From: Amblyomma americanum | Taxonomy: Eukaryota; Arthropoda; Arachnida; Ixodida; Ixodidae | NCBI RefSeq assembly: GCF_052857255.1 | Contig: NC_135498.1 | Location: 162,186,124-162,250,123, forward strand | Direction of reading: 5' to 3' | DNA length: 64,000 bases | Shown here: positions 53,067 to 62,629 of the stretch, piece after piece | Numbering within the stretch: position 1 is the first letter of the stretch | Layout of the letters: the number at the start of each line of letters is the position of its first letter | Program-made: the position numbers and the translations under genes | Notes under the pieces: generated by a model | Database searches by the model: none | The model's input: only the letters and a program-made list of their open reading frames with translations | What the model was told of the DNA's origin: nothing

Positions 53067-53806
53067 ATATAGGTGTCCCAGCTAAAAGTAATCAAGCTTT
53101 TAAAAAACAAGGAATGTCCTAGCCGCGTGAGACCAACTGAGGGTTGTTTAGAGCTGCATGGCCTAGCCTGCTGTATTTTTCCGTTCTTGAAAGTTAACTA
53201 AAATGTTAAGCCTAATTAGCAAACTTTTCAATTATTACCATGGGTAACAAAGTGTCACTGGAAAAATGTAGATCACTTTGAAAAACTGTTGACTGCAACG
53301 TTTGCAGCAAGATACCGTTAACGTAAAGTAGTTTTTTTCGGCCTTAAACTCTAGCTCGCACAATAAACAAAAACGTCTGTGTCACGATGGTGCCATTTAA
53401 GCATCCCATGACGCGTCTTAAAGAAAGAAAGCTATTTTTACTGAAGTGCTCTCCCCGATGAGCCTTGGTGTGCACATTGAGGCAGAGATGTAACCTAGCA
53501 GCTGGTCACGTGATTGCTTTCTTTTAAGGCCAATTAGTAAATCTACTTCAATTGTACCTTGAAGGAAACAGCGCTTTGAGTGCTTTTTGAGACGATCTAC
53601 AACTGTTACATTGACACTTTTTTCCTCAATTAAATAATTAAAAAGTTAGGTACTTAGACTTAAGTAACTAGTAACTTTGAAAAACGAAAAAATATAGCGC
53701 AGACAAGATCACGTGACCCTAAGCAACCCTCAGTTGGTCTCACGCGCCTAGGCCATTGCGTGTTTTTAAGAGCTTGTTTACTTTTAGTTGGGACACATGG
53801 TATATA
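53067..53806. mobile_element. Foldback/MITE element with long inverted repeats, 740 bp
   Basis: The left end 'TATATAGGTGTCCCAGCTAA' and the inverse of the right end 'TATATACCATGTGTCCCAAC' start matching arms. These continue as 'AAGTAATCAAGCTTTT' and 'GTGAGACCAACTGAGGGTTG' (left 53127-53146, right inverse 53725-53744). Weaker matching continues to about 180 bp per arm, including 'GAAAGTTAACTAAAATG' against 'CAAAGTTACTAGTTACTTAA'. The centre has no coding capacity. It is a DNA-transposon-derived foldback. Confidence 0.8.
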
Positions 53807-54134
53807 GAGACGAGCCAGCCAAATGATATCAGAGCTTTTCTTGATCAAACCAGCGGAACTCCGGTTTGCAATTAGGATCTAATTTTTTTCTATTTAAATT
53901 TTAATAGCATTTCTTCGTTTTCACAAGTTTACAAAAATTTGACGGCACCGACAGACGGCCCATTTGAGCTCCAACGAGGTGTGTATGCTGTTCCATAATA
54001 AACAACGTTTTTTCACTCGCGGTTTACAAGGGTTTGTGGGCAAAATCGTTACGAGTGGAAGCAACAATAAATGCAAAGAACTCGCCTCTGGATACGTATC
54101 CTCGATTCTTTACTGGCTTTTCACTTCTCTGCAG
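53807..54134. other. Intron 3, right end
   Basis: AT-rich sequence leads to a strong acceptor with a pyrimidine tract (TTTTCACTTCTCTGCAG, ending 54134). Confidence 0.45.
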
Positions 54135-54254
54135 GTGGCGTGGCTAGCCTGCTCTCTGCAGGCGGTGCGATACTGGGAATCGGGACCGACATCGGCGGCA
54201 GCATTCGTTTGCCATCTGCATACTGTGGTACCTTCGGACACATGGCAACGCCAG
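54135..54254 (+). CDS. FAAH2-like amidase, exon 4 (nucleophile serine)
   Basis: Two bases complete the glycine codon split by exon 3. The exon then reads '[20 protein letters not shown]', '[19 protein letters not shown]'. The serine of 'DIGGSIR' (about residue 223) is the acyl-enzyme nucleophile of amidase-signature enzymes. Together with Lys about 124 and Ser about 199 the full catalytic triad is present. The spacing fits FAAH2. The residues after GGSSGG read V-A-S, where E-G-C is common, a modest deviation. It ends in phase 1 at the donor GTATGG (54255), slightly off the GTRAGT consensus. Confidence 0.9.
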
Positions 54255-54394
54255 GTATGGGGTTTTAAGGGGAAAGCCTTTCTTGGCTCATGAGTGGCTT
54301 GTACGGAAGTTGTCCGCGCGAATGGTCAGTCATGAGTTGTATGGTAAATAAGACAAAAATGCAAAAGTTCATTAAGCAATAGTTCCTAAGCAAC

Positions 54395-56560
54395 GTAATG
54401 TAATCAAATTCTCGACTTCAAGAAATTTCGAAATCAACTTAATCGTGAACAGAAGAAACCAAAGGTAGAATACTACGAACAATTGTTTGTCCGGATTCGC
54501 AATGACCCTAGAAAAATTCGGCAAGCAGTTAACACTCTTAGACACAAACCTACTCGCAATCCTAATACCACTATTCTCCCAGCTAATACAAGTGCGCCAC
54601 AATCTTTTACAGCAGCAGAGCTACATAGGAATTTCATAAGTTCTAGAACGTATACCCCATCACAGTATCATGTGCCAGACAGTGTGCTACGACTGGAAAA
54701 ACCTAGCATTTCGAACACGATAATCATGGCTCTGGTGACAGAAACCGAAATAGAAAACATAATTAAAAATCTGAGAACGAAACTGCGGCTGGCTTTGGTG
54801 ATATTAAGGCACATCCTTTAAACAATGTAGCTGACATTTTGGGCCGACATTTAACCTACATTATTAACCGCATGTTGGAAACTGGTATATTTCCCGACGA
54901 GCTTAAGATTGCCCGTGTGTGGCCTGTTAGCAAAGAATGAAGTGAGGCCACTATAAATAACCACAGGCCGATTTCTGTTCTCCCAGTTTTGACCAGAGAG
55001 TTTAAGATTATTTCAAGCAAGCGCCTAACAAATTTTATTGAGAAGTATATCAATATATCTGCTAATAAATGTGGTTACCGCAAATACATATGTACCAAGG
55101 AACCTTTACTAAATACCAAACATGAAATACCCCACAATATTGAAATTAAGTTGTTCACCCTTGGACTATTTCTTGACCTACCTAAAGGTTTTGATTCTGT
55201 AAACCAAAAAATATTAACCAAACTTAGTAATTATGGAATACGTGATAGCGCACTAGATTTGATGCGGAATTATCTCAGTAATGGGTATCATTATGTAAAA
55301 TTCAACAATGATGTATCGCCCAAACTAAAAGTAATCAGTGGTGTCCCACAAGACTCTATACTAGGCCCAATTTTATTTAATCATTATATAAATGACTTGT
55401 CTGATGTACCTGCTTCTCCTCGTCTTAATATGTACGCAGATGATGCTAATGTATTTTTTGCGTCTACTTCGCTTCGAAATCTAAAATGTACAGTTGATGA
55501 ATATTTGAAGAAACTTTCAGGATGGTTGCATACAAATAGGCTTCAACTAAATATAAATAAAACCAAGTATATAATTTTTGCTCCAGGTAATAAACCTCTT
55601 GAAACAACCACTGCTGTACTATTTCATAATATTAAAATAAAACAAACAGCAACGCAGAAATTTTTAGGCATGTGGTTTGAGACCGATCTATCTTGGAACA
55701 CACATGTGGCGAAGCTAAGGGCAGAATTAAGTAAGGTTGTTGATTGTCTTTGTAGGTTAACTAACTTGATACCTATCTGGTTGAAGAAAACATTGTACTA
55801 CACTTTATTTTGTTCCAGACTATCATATTGCAGCCGAGTATGGGGTACTACGAGTAAAAAAAATTATACCCGGTTAACCACATTACAGAAAAAAATTTTA
55901 AGAATGTTTTAAAGCTACAGGGGTAGACCTCAAGATTTTCCAACAAAGCTCATCTTCTTAAAACATGAAATCCTTAAACGTTGTCAGATATACTATTACA
56001 AACTTGCACAATGCAAAAAAATAAGCTATATGATAACGTCGGGCCTAAGACACCAACTCGATACTGCTTACGAAAAGAAGCACTTAAAACACCACGCATA
56101 CGTACAAACCATGGCACGCAACACTTAAACTTTCAAGTCCCCCTATTTTTAGATATCTTATAAAACAGGATGGATTTCAGGGCACGTATTTCAAAGAAGT
56201 TAGTTAGAAGATTCCTACTGGAGAGGTAAATAATGAATAATTAACTTTATAATTACTCCTGATGGTGCTTTGTTAAAATACAATAATTTGACTCTGTTTA
56301 ATCGTGCGCTACGTATATTTGATGTATTTTATATGCTTGTTAGTGTTTTTACAGTTTTATTTGCTGTTCACTTTCAACGTTTGCTATCTGTACAAGATGT
56401 ATGGTATATAATAGCGAGTTTTGCTTGAAACTGCACCGTGTCTGCCATTTCTGCTCCATAGGGCAGGCGCCCCTGTTAGGCAACGCCTTTAGCTCCTGCT
56501 TTATTGCGTGTTTTTTGCCTGTTTAACAATGAATAAACTTCAGACTTCAAATAAAAATAT
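54395..56560 (+). mobile_element. CR1-like LINE, 5'-truncated
   Basis: This copy inserted in intron 4. A first frame (54483-54821) precedes the RT. The 307-codon frame 54989-55912 shows 'LFLDLPKGFDSVNQKILTKL' (motif A), 'VISGVPQDSILGPILFNHYI' (motif B; G-V-P-Q-D where P-Q-G is usual), and 'MYADDANVFFAS' (motif C, intact). 'WFETDLSWNTHVAKL' and 'CSRVWGTTSKKNYTRLTTLQ' follow. No RNase H is present. After the stop at 55912 the ORF continues in broken frames, and the 3' tail ends near 'AATGAATAAACTTCAGACTT'. The RT style fits CR1-group elements; the clade is inferred. Confidence 0.75.
54989..55912 (+). CDS. CR1-like LINE reverse transcriptase (partial frame)
   Basis: This is the best-preserved RT frame in the window, 307 codons. 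It covers the fingers, palm and thumb. The palm Asp pair in 'YADD' is intact and motif A Asp is present ('FLDLPKG'). The first residues before about 55100 do not match well, so the true frame likely enters after a shift. The element would copy its RNA onto nicked genomic DNA. It is probably inactive, because the upstream frame is separated by stops near 54822-54988. Confidence 0.65.
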   Translation: MTREFKIISSKRLTNFIEKYINISANKCGYRKYICTKEPLLNTKHEIPHNIEIKLFTLGLFLDLPKGFDSVNQKILTKLSNYGIRDSALDLMRNYLSNGYHYVKFNNDVSPKLKVISGVPQDSILGPILFNHYINDLSDVPASPRLNMYADDANVFFASTSLRNLKCTVDEYLKKLSGWLHTNRLQLNINKTKYIIFAPGNKPLETTTAVLFHNIKIKQTATQKFLGMWFETDLSWNTHVAKLRAELSKVVDCLCRLTNLIPIWLKKTLYYTLFCSRLSYCSRVWGTTSKKNYTRLTTLQKKILRMF

Positions 56561-56684
56561 GGAAATAAAACTGAAAAATAAAAGAATTAAAAATTAAACA
56601 TGTAAAAATTGAAGGACAGTTAAGCTTCGCCTTGTCGTAAAGAAAGCAAGGGCGCAGACCGCAGAGAAACATGAACAGAACGAA

Positions 56685-57365
56685 CCAAGAGCAGTGTACG
56701 TGGATGCAGCTCAACACATCAAAGGCCGAACATACGTGGCATGTATGGCCACTCCAAAGTCAGCCCTTATTAACGCCACAACCTTTCATGCTAGCTGTAT
56801 ACGCAAGGCCGAGAATGACCTATCGCACTGGCCATCGCAGATCCCCGCACCATAACAATTCTAAGCGACTCTAAGAGTCTAAGCGACTCAAACTCGGTAA
56901 GCGCGCTCGCACTGTGAATTCTGCGCACCCAAATTATCAATCACATCAATCTTTTATGGGTTCCGGCTCACGCGGGTAACTGCAAAAATGAGAGGTCGAC
57001 CGTCTATCCCGACGTTTAACCAACCGGGAGCCGGGAGACCTCTTGGGAACGGACGCCCCCGCCGAGGCGCCTAGCTCGTACGCAGAGATTACAAACTTTT
57101 ATCGCGAGCTAACGTGAACGTATACCGCCCCTCACCCCTATATGGACAGGGCGCATGCCACGACACTCAGCCGGCTACGAACAAAGCCCATTCTTAGCCC
57201 TTACTTATTATGTTGAATCACAGACGATAAATATGACCCTGCATGCCCGCACTGCGGCAATTGGACGCACGCCACCCAGGACCATATTTTATGAGAATGC
57301 GTTAGCCAACCCGTCCGATGCCACTCTTGCATTGCTTCGTCACGGCCTCAGCCGCTAAGCGGTGG
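56685..57365 (+). mobile_element. I-type LINE, RNase H and CCHC fragment, plus strand
   Basis: Frames show 'AVYVDAAQHIKGRTYVA' (RNase H first Asp) near 56695 and 'ALINATTFHASCIRKAEND' near 56765. 'LLWVPAHAGNCKNE' follows near 56960 (His block), with a CPHC-type zinc motif near 57245-57300 and 'DATLALLRHG'. The copy is short and frame-broken. It meets an opposite-strand LINE tail at about 57365. Confidence 0.65.
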
Positions 57366-59790
57366 CTTGCTGCTGGATGGCGGGGTTCTCGCTCCGCAGC
57401 TAAACTTCCCAGGCTTCTCTACTGTTCACGTTTAAGCGGGCGCCTTGGGAAGCGGCGCATTCCAAAATTATGTGATGAAGGCTGCCCCTTTCAGCGCAAT
57501 TTTTACATTTAGCATCTTGTTCTTGCCCGGTTTTTTGTCAGGTAGACACAGACTGGGCTAATGTAATTTTGAGCTTGTAGCCGCCTCCTAATGCGCGCCT
57601 CAATATTGGAGAGAGGCCGATCTGGGGGTGGAAATATCCTTCTATGCAACTTATAGTGTACGGTGAGTTCGTGGTATGTAATGATGCAATCTTTCATTCC
57701 CTTGCATCCGGGCTGTTCAACGGCCGCTCTGTAGTAGAGATCTCGAGTGAACGCATGTGCAGCCTTGTTGCCAGGAAGAGATTCGTGCGCAGGTATCCAT
57801 ATGATGGATATTTTTTATAAATTGCGTTTGTTGAGAGTATGCGCCTGGCTTATTATGGAATTCTACCTTTCCCAATATTCCAAACGGCTCTTCTTCTGTC
57901 GCTAATTATTATGTATGCTCGTGTGCGGACGCAAGCGAGCGCTATTGCAACTTCTTCAGCCGTAACTTAATCTCAAATGCGCGATAAGGCCGTAATTTTG
58001 GGTGTACCGTCTCCATCTGCCACTGCCGATACTGCCGCTCCATGTTTTCCGCCTGACGCGTCGACGTAGACTGCTTCGTCGGCTTTCTTGTTTTAAATAT
58101 TTTTGGCGATAGTTTTTTTTCTCTATTCTCTGCGTTTTTTGTTGTGTATCGGATGGAAGTTTTTCGTAGAGGTGGGATCAATAAATACTTCCTCGTGTCT
58201 AGTGTAATGTCTGTTTTTTCGTGTAGGCCTCGGTCTGGTTCGAGGCCTATCCACCCGAGGATGGTTTTCCCGCTTTTGTCTCGCTCAGCCTTTCTAGCGG
58301 CGCGATTCTTACCTCCTCAGTTAGCTCCTGCCCTCTATTGTGGACTCCAATTCTTTACAGCTTTTCCGTTGAAGTGTATATGGGTAGTCTTAATGCTCGC
58401 TTTACGAATTTCCTAATTATGACTTCGATTCGGTCGTGCTCCATCTTTTTAATGTTTAGAAAGGTTGTGGCGTAGCAAATGCGACTAATGATGCAAGATC
58501 GGATCATCTTCAGGAGGCTGCGCTCTTTGAGATTGTGGCCTCTGAGCGAGACTGTTGTGAATATGCCCATGACTTGTGCCGCGTAGTTTTCTAATTTTCT
58601 AATGGTGCTTGTGTTTTGTCCATTAGCTTAAAAGAACATTTCCAGTGTTCTTATTTCGTCTTCTGCCCGGACAGGAGCCTTACTTTTTGTCTACGTCTTT
58701 CTTTTTTTTCTGGTGGCGGATGAAAAATTCCGATGTTTGCAGGGAGAAGAATAGACCTCTGTCTGCCACGTATTTAACCACCACGTCCGCGACTGTTTGA
58801 GACTTCTGTTCTGTATTCGCGTCGCTGTCCTTATTGATCAAAAAGATTTATGTCGTCAGCGTACATGCAGAACTTTAGGTTTTGAAGTCAATTTACTAAT
58901 AGGGGAGTGCTCTTATTGTTATGTTGAACAGAAACGGGGATAGGACGAAGCCCTGAGGGGTGCTCTTGCTCCCTAGTTGGGTTGTGGGGGATTCAATGTC
59001 CTAGAATTTCATGATTATTTCTAAGGTTGATAAAAAGTCTTTGATATAGTTGTAGGTTTTCTCACCTACTCCAAGTTCTTGAAGTCCAGCGAGTACTGCG
59101 TTGTGTTTTACGTTACCAAAGGTTTTGGTTAGGTCTTGGCCTAGGATGGCCTTTGTGTCCTTGGTACTTTGATCGAGGATTTCGTGTTTAAGTCGGAGCA
59201 TAACATCTTGTGTGCAAAGGCGCGGTCTAAAACCTACCATTTTGTGTGGCCAGACGTGCTCTCATTCCATGTGCTTGGTTAGTCTCGTCTGTACTACGAG
59301 TTCCATAAGTTTGCCCGCGCACGAGGTTAACGAGATGGGTCTTAGATTTTCTAATTTGGGTGGTTTGCCTGTTTAGGTATGAGTTCTACGTTTGCCTTTT
59401 CCCACGTTTGCGGAAGGCTCTCACTATCTCATACCTTGTTCATGTATTCTGTTAACGCGGAGATTGATGCGTCGTCGAGGTTTCTGAGGATGGTGTTTGT
59501 GATCCCCTCGGGTCCCGGAGCAGATTTAGTTTTTAGGTTGATTATCTCTGCTCGAACCTCCGTTTCCGCGGTGGGGGCATTGAGCTCTATGTTTTATTTG
59601 TCCGTGTAATTTGGTGGTGTTTCGGCTTCTCCTTGGCCTACGGATGTCTTAATTTTTCGATTAGCTGCTTGTCCGTCCCTTCGAAATCATGACTAGCTTT
59701 GATTTGTGTTTCCTTGAGTTTTCGACTTTCCGGGATCGTGTAGGTGCCTGAGGATGTTTCACGCCGTAAGATAAGGAAAATCAAATTAAA
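57366..59790 (-). mobile_element. I-type LINE, minus strand, RT to CCHC tail
   Basis: From right to left on the minus strand: a lead segment with 'LIEKLRHP' at 59650, then RT with 'PPKLENLRPISLTSCAGKLM' near 59350 and 'MVGFRPRLCTQDVMLRLKHE' at 59240. 'ILGQDLTKTFGNVKHNAVLA' (motif A, D present), 'STPQGFVLSPFLFNITI' and an intact 'YADDI' block near 58860 follow. The thumb 'CIISRICYATTFLNIKKMEH' at about 58490, an RNase H start 'VDASGGKHGAA' near 58050, and a 'CKNCAERGSLHHIILEC' zinc motif near 57500 complete the order. Many shifts make it dead. Confidence 0.75.
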
Positions 59791-59794
59791 ATTG

Positions 59795-59875
59795 GTTTTA
59801 AGGAAAGGAATTGACGTTTGTCTCACATATCTCGGTGCGCATTCGAACCGCGCAGTAGGGGAAGGAATATTTTCG
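59795..59875 (-). repeat. Ruka-like SINE, 3' fragment
   Basis: 'GTCTCACATATCTCGG', 'CGAACCGCGCAGTAGGGGAA' match the reverse of the SINE 3' part. Short and diverged. Confidence 0.5.
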
Positions 59876-60074
59876 ACGCGTGGCGCCGACAAGCACAACT
59901 TCTACTACTAGGACGTCGACGCCTTTTCGACCGAAGGTGCTGTATAGACTGTCGCGTAAAAAGCAAAAAGAAACACAAAATGGCAGAAAAAAAGAGAAAT
60001 GGAGGGAGAGAGAGGAAAGGCATTCGCATTTCCGCACATCAGCAGAAAAGTGAAATGAAATTGGTTGACTGTCG

Positions 60075-60205
60075 AGAAAAGGAAGTGGCGCATTATCGGT
60101 CTCACATCTCGGCGGACACCTGAACCGCGCCATAAGGAAAGGGATAAAGGAGGGTTTAAAAGAAGGAAGCAAGAAATTGGTGCCGTAGTGGAGGTTCAAA
60201 TGTGT
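60075..60205 (-). repeat. Ruka-like SINE, 3' fragment
   Basis: 'GGAAGTGGCGCATTATCGGT', 'GCGGACACCTGAACCGCGCC', 'AAGGGATAAAGGAGGG' and 'GGTGCCGTAGTGGAGG' are in the reverse order of a plus-strand SINE. The tRNA head is absent. Confidence 0.75.
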
Positions 60206-61705
60206 AATTATTGTTTTTGTAGTTTGGAACACACGGTTACGGCATAGCTCAATAAAGTGCCTGAAATCTGAACGGCCAAATTTTAAGCGAAAATGCCTTT
60301 AATGGCTCTGGTACAGCAATGTACTTTTTCTAAAGTTGTCTTCGTAAACATTACAGTGGCCGGATATGCTAAGTGCTCGGCTGATCAGTTTTGCTATCGA
60401 ATCTTGGGTCCAGCTCGTTTATATATAAAGTACGTTCAGTTTCTATTATATTGGTAGAGATATATGCACCTCATTATTACGGCAAGTTTCTTTTGACAAA
60501 AACACCACAGTTGTGTAATTTTCTATCGTAAGATCTGGCGCCTTTGTCTCAAAGTCACAATGTACAAGGGCGGAAAAGTTAAAAGGCTTTGTGATCTAGC
60601 AAACCGGAAAGGCCTGTTAAGCCCATATATTTTCTGCGCAGTGCGGTCCCCCTGCACTGAAATGGCGTTGCGAGCGTACATGGCAGTCAGTTCTAGCTAA
60701 GGCGCTAGCGTAAAAGGCTGTTCTCTACTGAGCGCCAGCGGCAGCCGCCAACAGAAACAAAGCCTATAGATTGCATATGGGATGACAGGTGCCGGTGACA
60801 AATGAGCTGCGATGGAGCGGGAGATGCCTTTTTATTTAAATATTTTTGAAGACATTAGTGGCCCACGTACGCTTTTTGAGGCAACTGGGGCAGATCCATG
60901 ATGGCACTACTGCTTAACCTAACGCGTTTCTCGCAGCCCTGTCATATTCTGCGTTTCAGATATGGCAATAATTTAGCTTTTGTATTCAAATTTCGCTAAT
61001 CTATTTATTTTCTTGTCAAATTGCATTCTAATTATTTTTGTTTAATCTCACAGATGTAGCAATATAATAAATTTGCTTGGAGCTGCAATCGCCCAGCACA
61101 AATAATTAATTCTGTTGAAATTCATTTAATAAGAAGTGGAGTGCTGTTTTTTGGGCTGCCAAAGCTTTCGTCTCCGCGCCAGCAAGAATTTACAAAAATA
61201 TTCTACGCTCAATGTGAATCATTTGCTGCTGCGTTGCAAAGTATGATCCTAAAGTGCGTCAGTTAGCCGTATCTATTGCCTTTTATTTCTTGATTGATTT
61301 ATTTATTTTGTTACGGCAGTTAACCGTTTTGGGGCGCATTACCGAACAGAGTGGAACTTGAGAGAAAAAAAGTGGATTGGAGAGGGAGGGGGCCGAGAGA
61401 TCAGGGATATTTGTATAGGTAGAAACTGATCAAAAATACATTGAAAAAAGTACTTTTATAGCGATGTAATTAGTGTTTGTCTTCGGAGAGTGATTATTTA
61501 ATAGCATTACAGATAGAATAAAATTAAATATATGAAATTATTTTCATAACTATTTTTTGTGCATGCTTTGAGCATGAACACTGCTTCTGCATGTTTATGT
61601 TAGCCGTGCTTGGCGACAAACTACAACCAGGAAGTTATTCCGCTCTCTGTGCTATCGTTAAAGACGGTAACACTGTTACGCGCGCAAGTGCCGTGCCTTG
61701 CAGAG
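60206..61705. other. Intron 4, right part
   Basis: AT-rich sequence without a recognised gene. An acceptor pair GCAG/GCAGAG precedes exon 5. Confidence 0.4.
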
Positions 61706-61845
61706 GCCATCGAGGAGTCTACAACGATGAGTTCCTGAAGCTGCACTCGGCCGGACCAATGACGCGCTACGCCGGTGACCTCGTGGCCATGCTGAAGGTC
61801 ATGCTTTGCCTAGAGGTCCAGCTGCGCCTGCAGCTGGAAAAAACT
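61706..61845 (+). CDS. FAAH2-like amidase, exon 5 (donor uncertain)
   Basis: The reading frame 'HRGVYNDEFLKLHSAGPMTR' continuing 'YAGDLVAMLKVM' matches the FAAH2 segment after the nucleophile serine. The phase-1 rule set by exon 4 requires the acceptor at CAGAG (61701-61705), with the exon from 61706. The nearer CAG at 61703 would put the family residues out of frame. The right end is unclear. 'LCLEVQLRLQLEK' also fits the family and the best GT in sight is at 61846, but an earlier GT at 61798 is possible. With the early acceptor three residues are missing relative to typical FAAH2. The rest of the gene lies past the window. Confidence 0.7.
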
Positions 61846-62005
61846 GTATTACCACTTCAAACCTATTCCCCCTTTTTTTTAATAACACTGAGTATTTAGC
61901 ACAACAGTTTTTACACAGCGCTCAATATCATAACAGAATATGGGTTTGCAACGGCATGTGCAAATCGTATACTTGAGTTTCTGTGGTGGACTCTCGGTTG
62001 CTATT

Positions 62006-62236
62006 TTATAACATAGCCTTCAGCAACTGATCCACATTCCGAACAACATATTGCAGCTTCTGACTAATCTGACTGATATCAATCTGACCTTCGTCACTGC
62101 ACTTTTGTGGTCTTCTCTTTCGTATCAGTGTGATATACGGCGCGAGTTTCTTTAAATAATCGAGCGAAAACTGCAGAGCTGATACAGGCCCTCTGTTCCT
62201 AGGCAGCGGTACACAGTCCCCCGTTGCAATATTCTT
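62006..62236 (-). other. Uncharacterised open frame without ATG, possible exon or transposon piece
   Basis: 77 codons lie between CTTTCTT (an acceptor-like TTTTCAAAG on the minus strand, before 62237) and TAA. The frame reads 'KNIATGDCVPLPRNRGPVSA', 'LQFSLDYLKKLAPYITLIRK' and 'ISQKLQYVVRNVDQLLKAML'. The helical, amphipathic look suggests real coding origin, but I recognise no family. Confidence 0.35.
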
Positions 62237-62252
62237 TCTTTGAAAACGTGAC

Positions 62253-62568
62253 TTTTTTTTTAATTAGTTTTTTTTTGGGGGGAAAGGAAATGGCGCAGTA
62301 TCTGTCTCATATATCTTTGGACACCTGAACCGCGCCGTAAGGGAATGGATAAAGGAGGGAGTGAAAGCAGAAAGGAATAGGTGCCGTAGTGGAGGGCTCC
62401 GGAATAATTTCGACCACCTGGGGATCTTTAACGTGCACTGACATCGCACAGCACACAGGCGCCTTAGCGTTTTTCCTCCATAAAAACGCAGCCGCCGTGG
62501 TCGGGTTCGAACCCGGGAACTCCGGATCAGTAGTCGAGCGCCTAACCACTGAGCCACCGCGGCGGGGC
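62253..62568 (-). repeat. Ruka-like tRNA-derived SINE, complete, minus strand, with target duplication
   Basis: The tRNA head reads on the minus strand from 62568: 'CCGCGGTGGCTCAGTGGTTA' (A box), then 'GGGTTCGAACCC' (62504-62515 inverse, B box). The body and the 3' blocks match 14346-14666. CGTGAC at 62247-62252 and 62569-62574 is the short target duplication. Confidence 0.85.
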
Positions 62569-62629
62569 CGTGACGTATTCGTAATTCTCGTTACTTGTGA
62601 ATTTCGTTCTACCGTAACTGCACGTTTTC

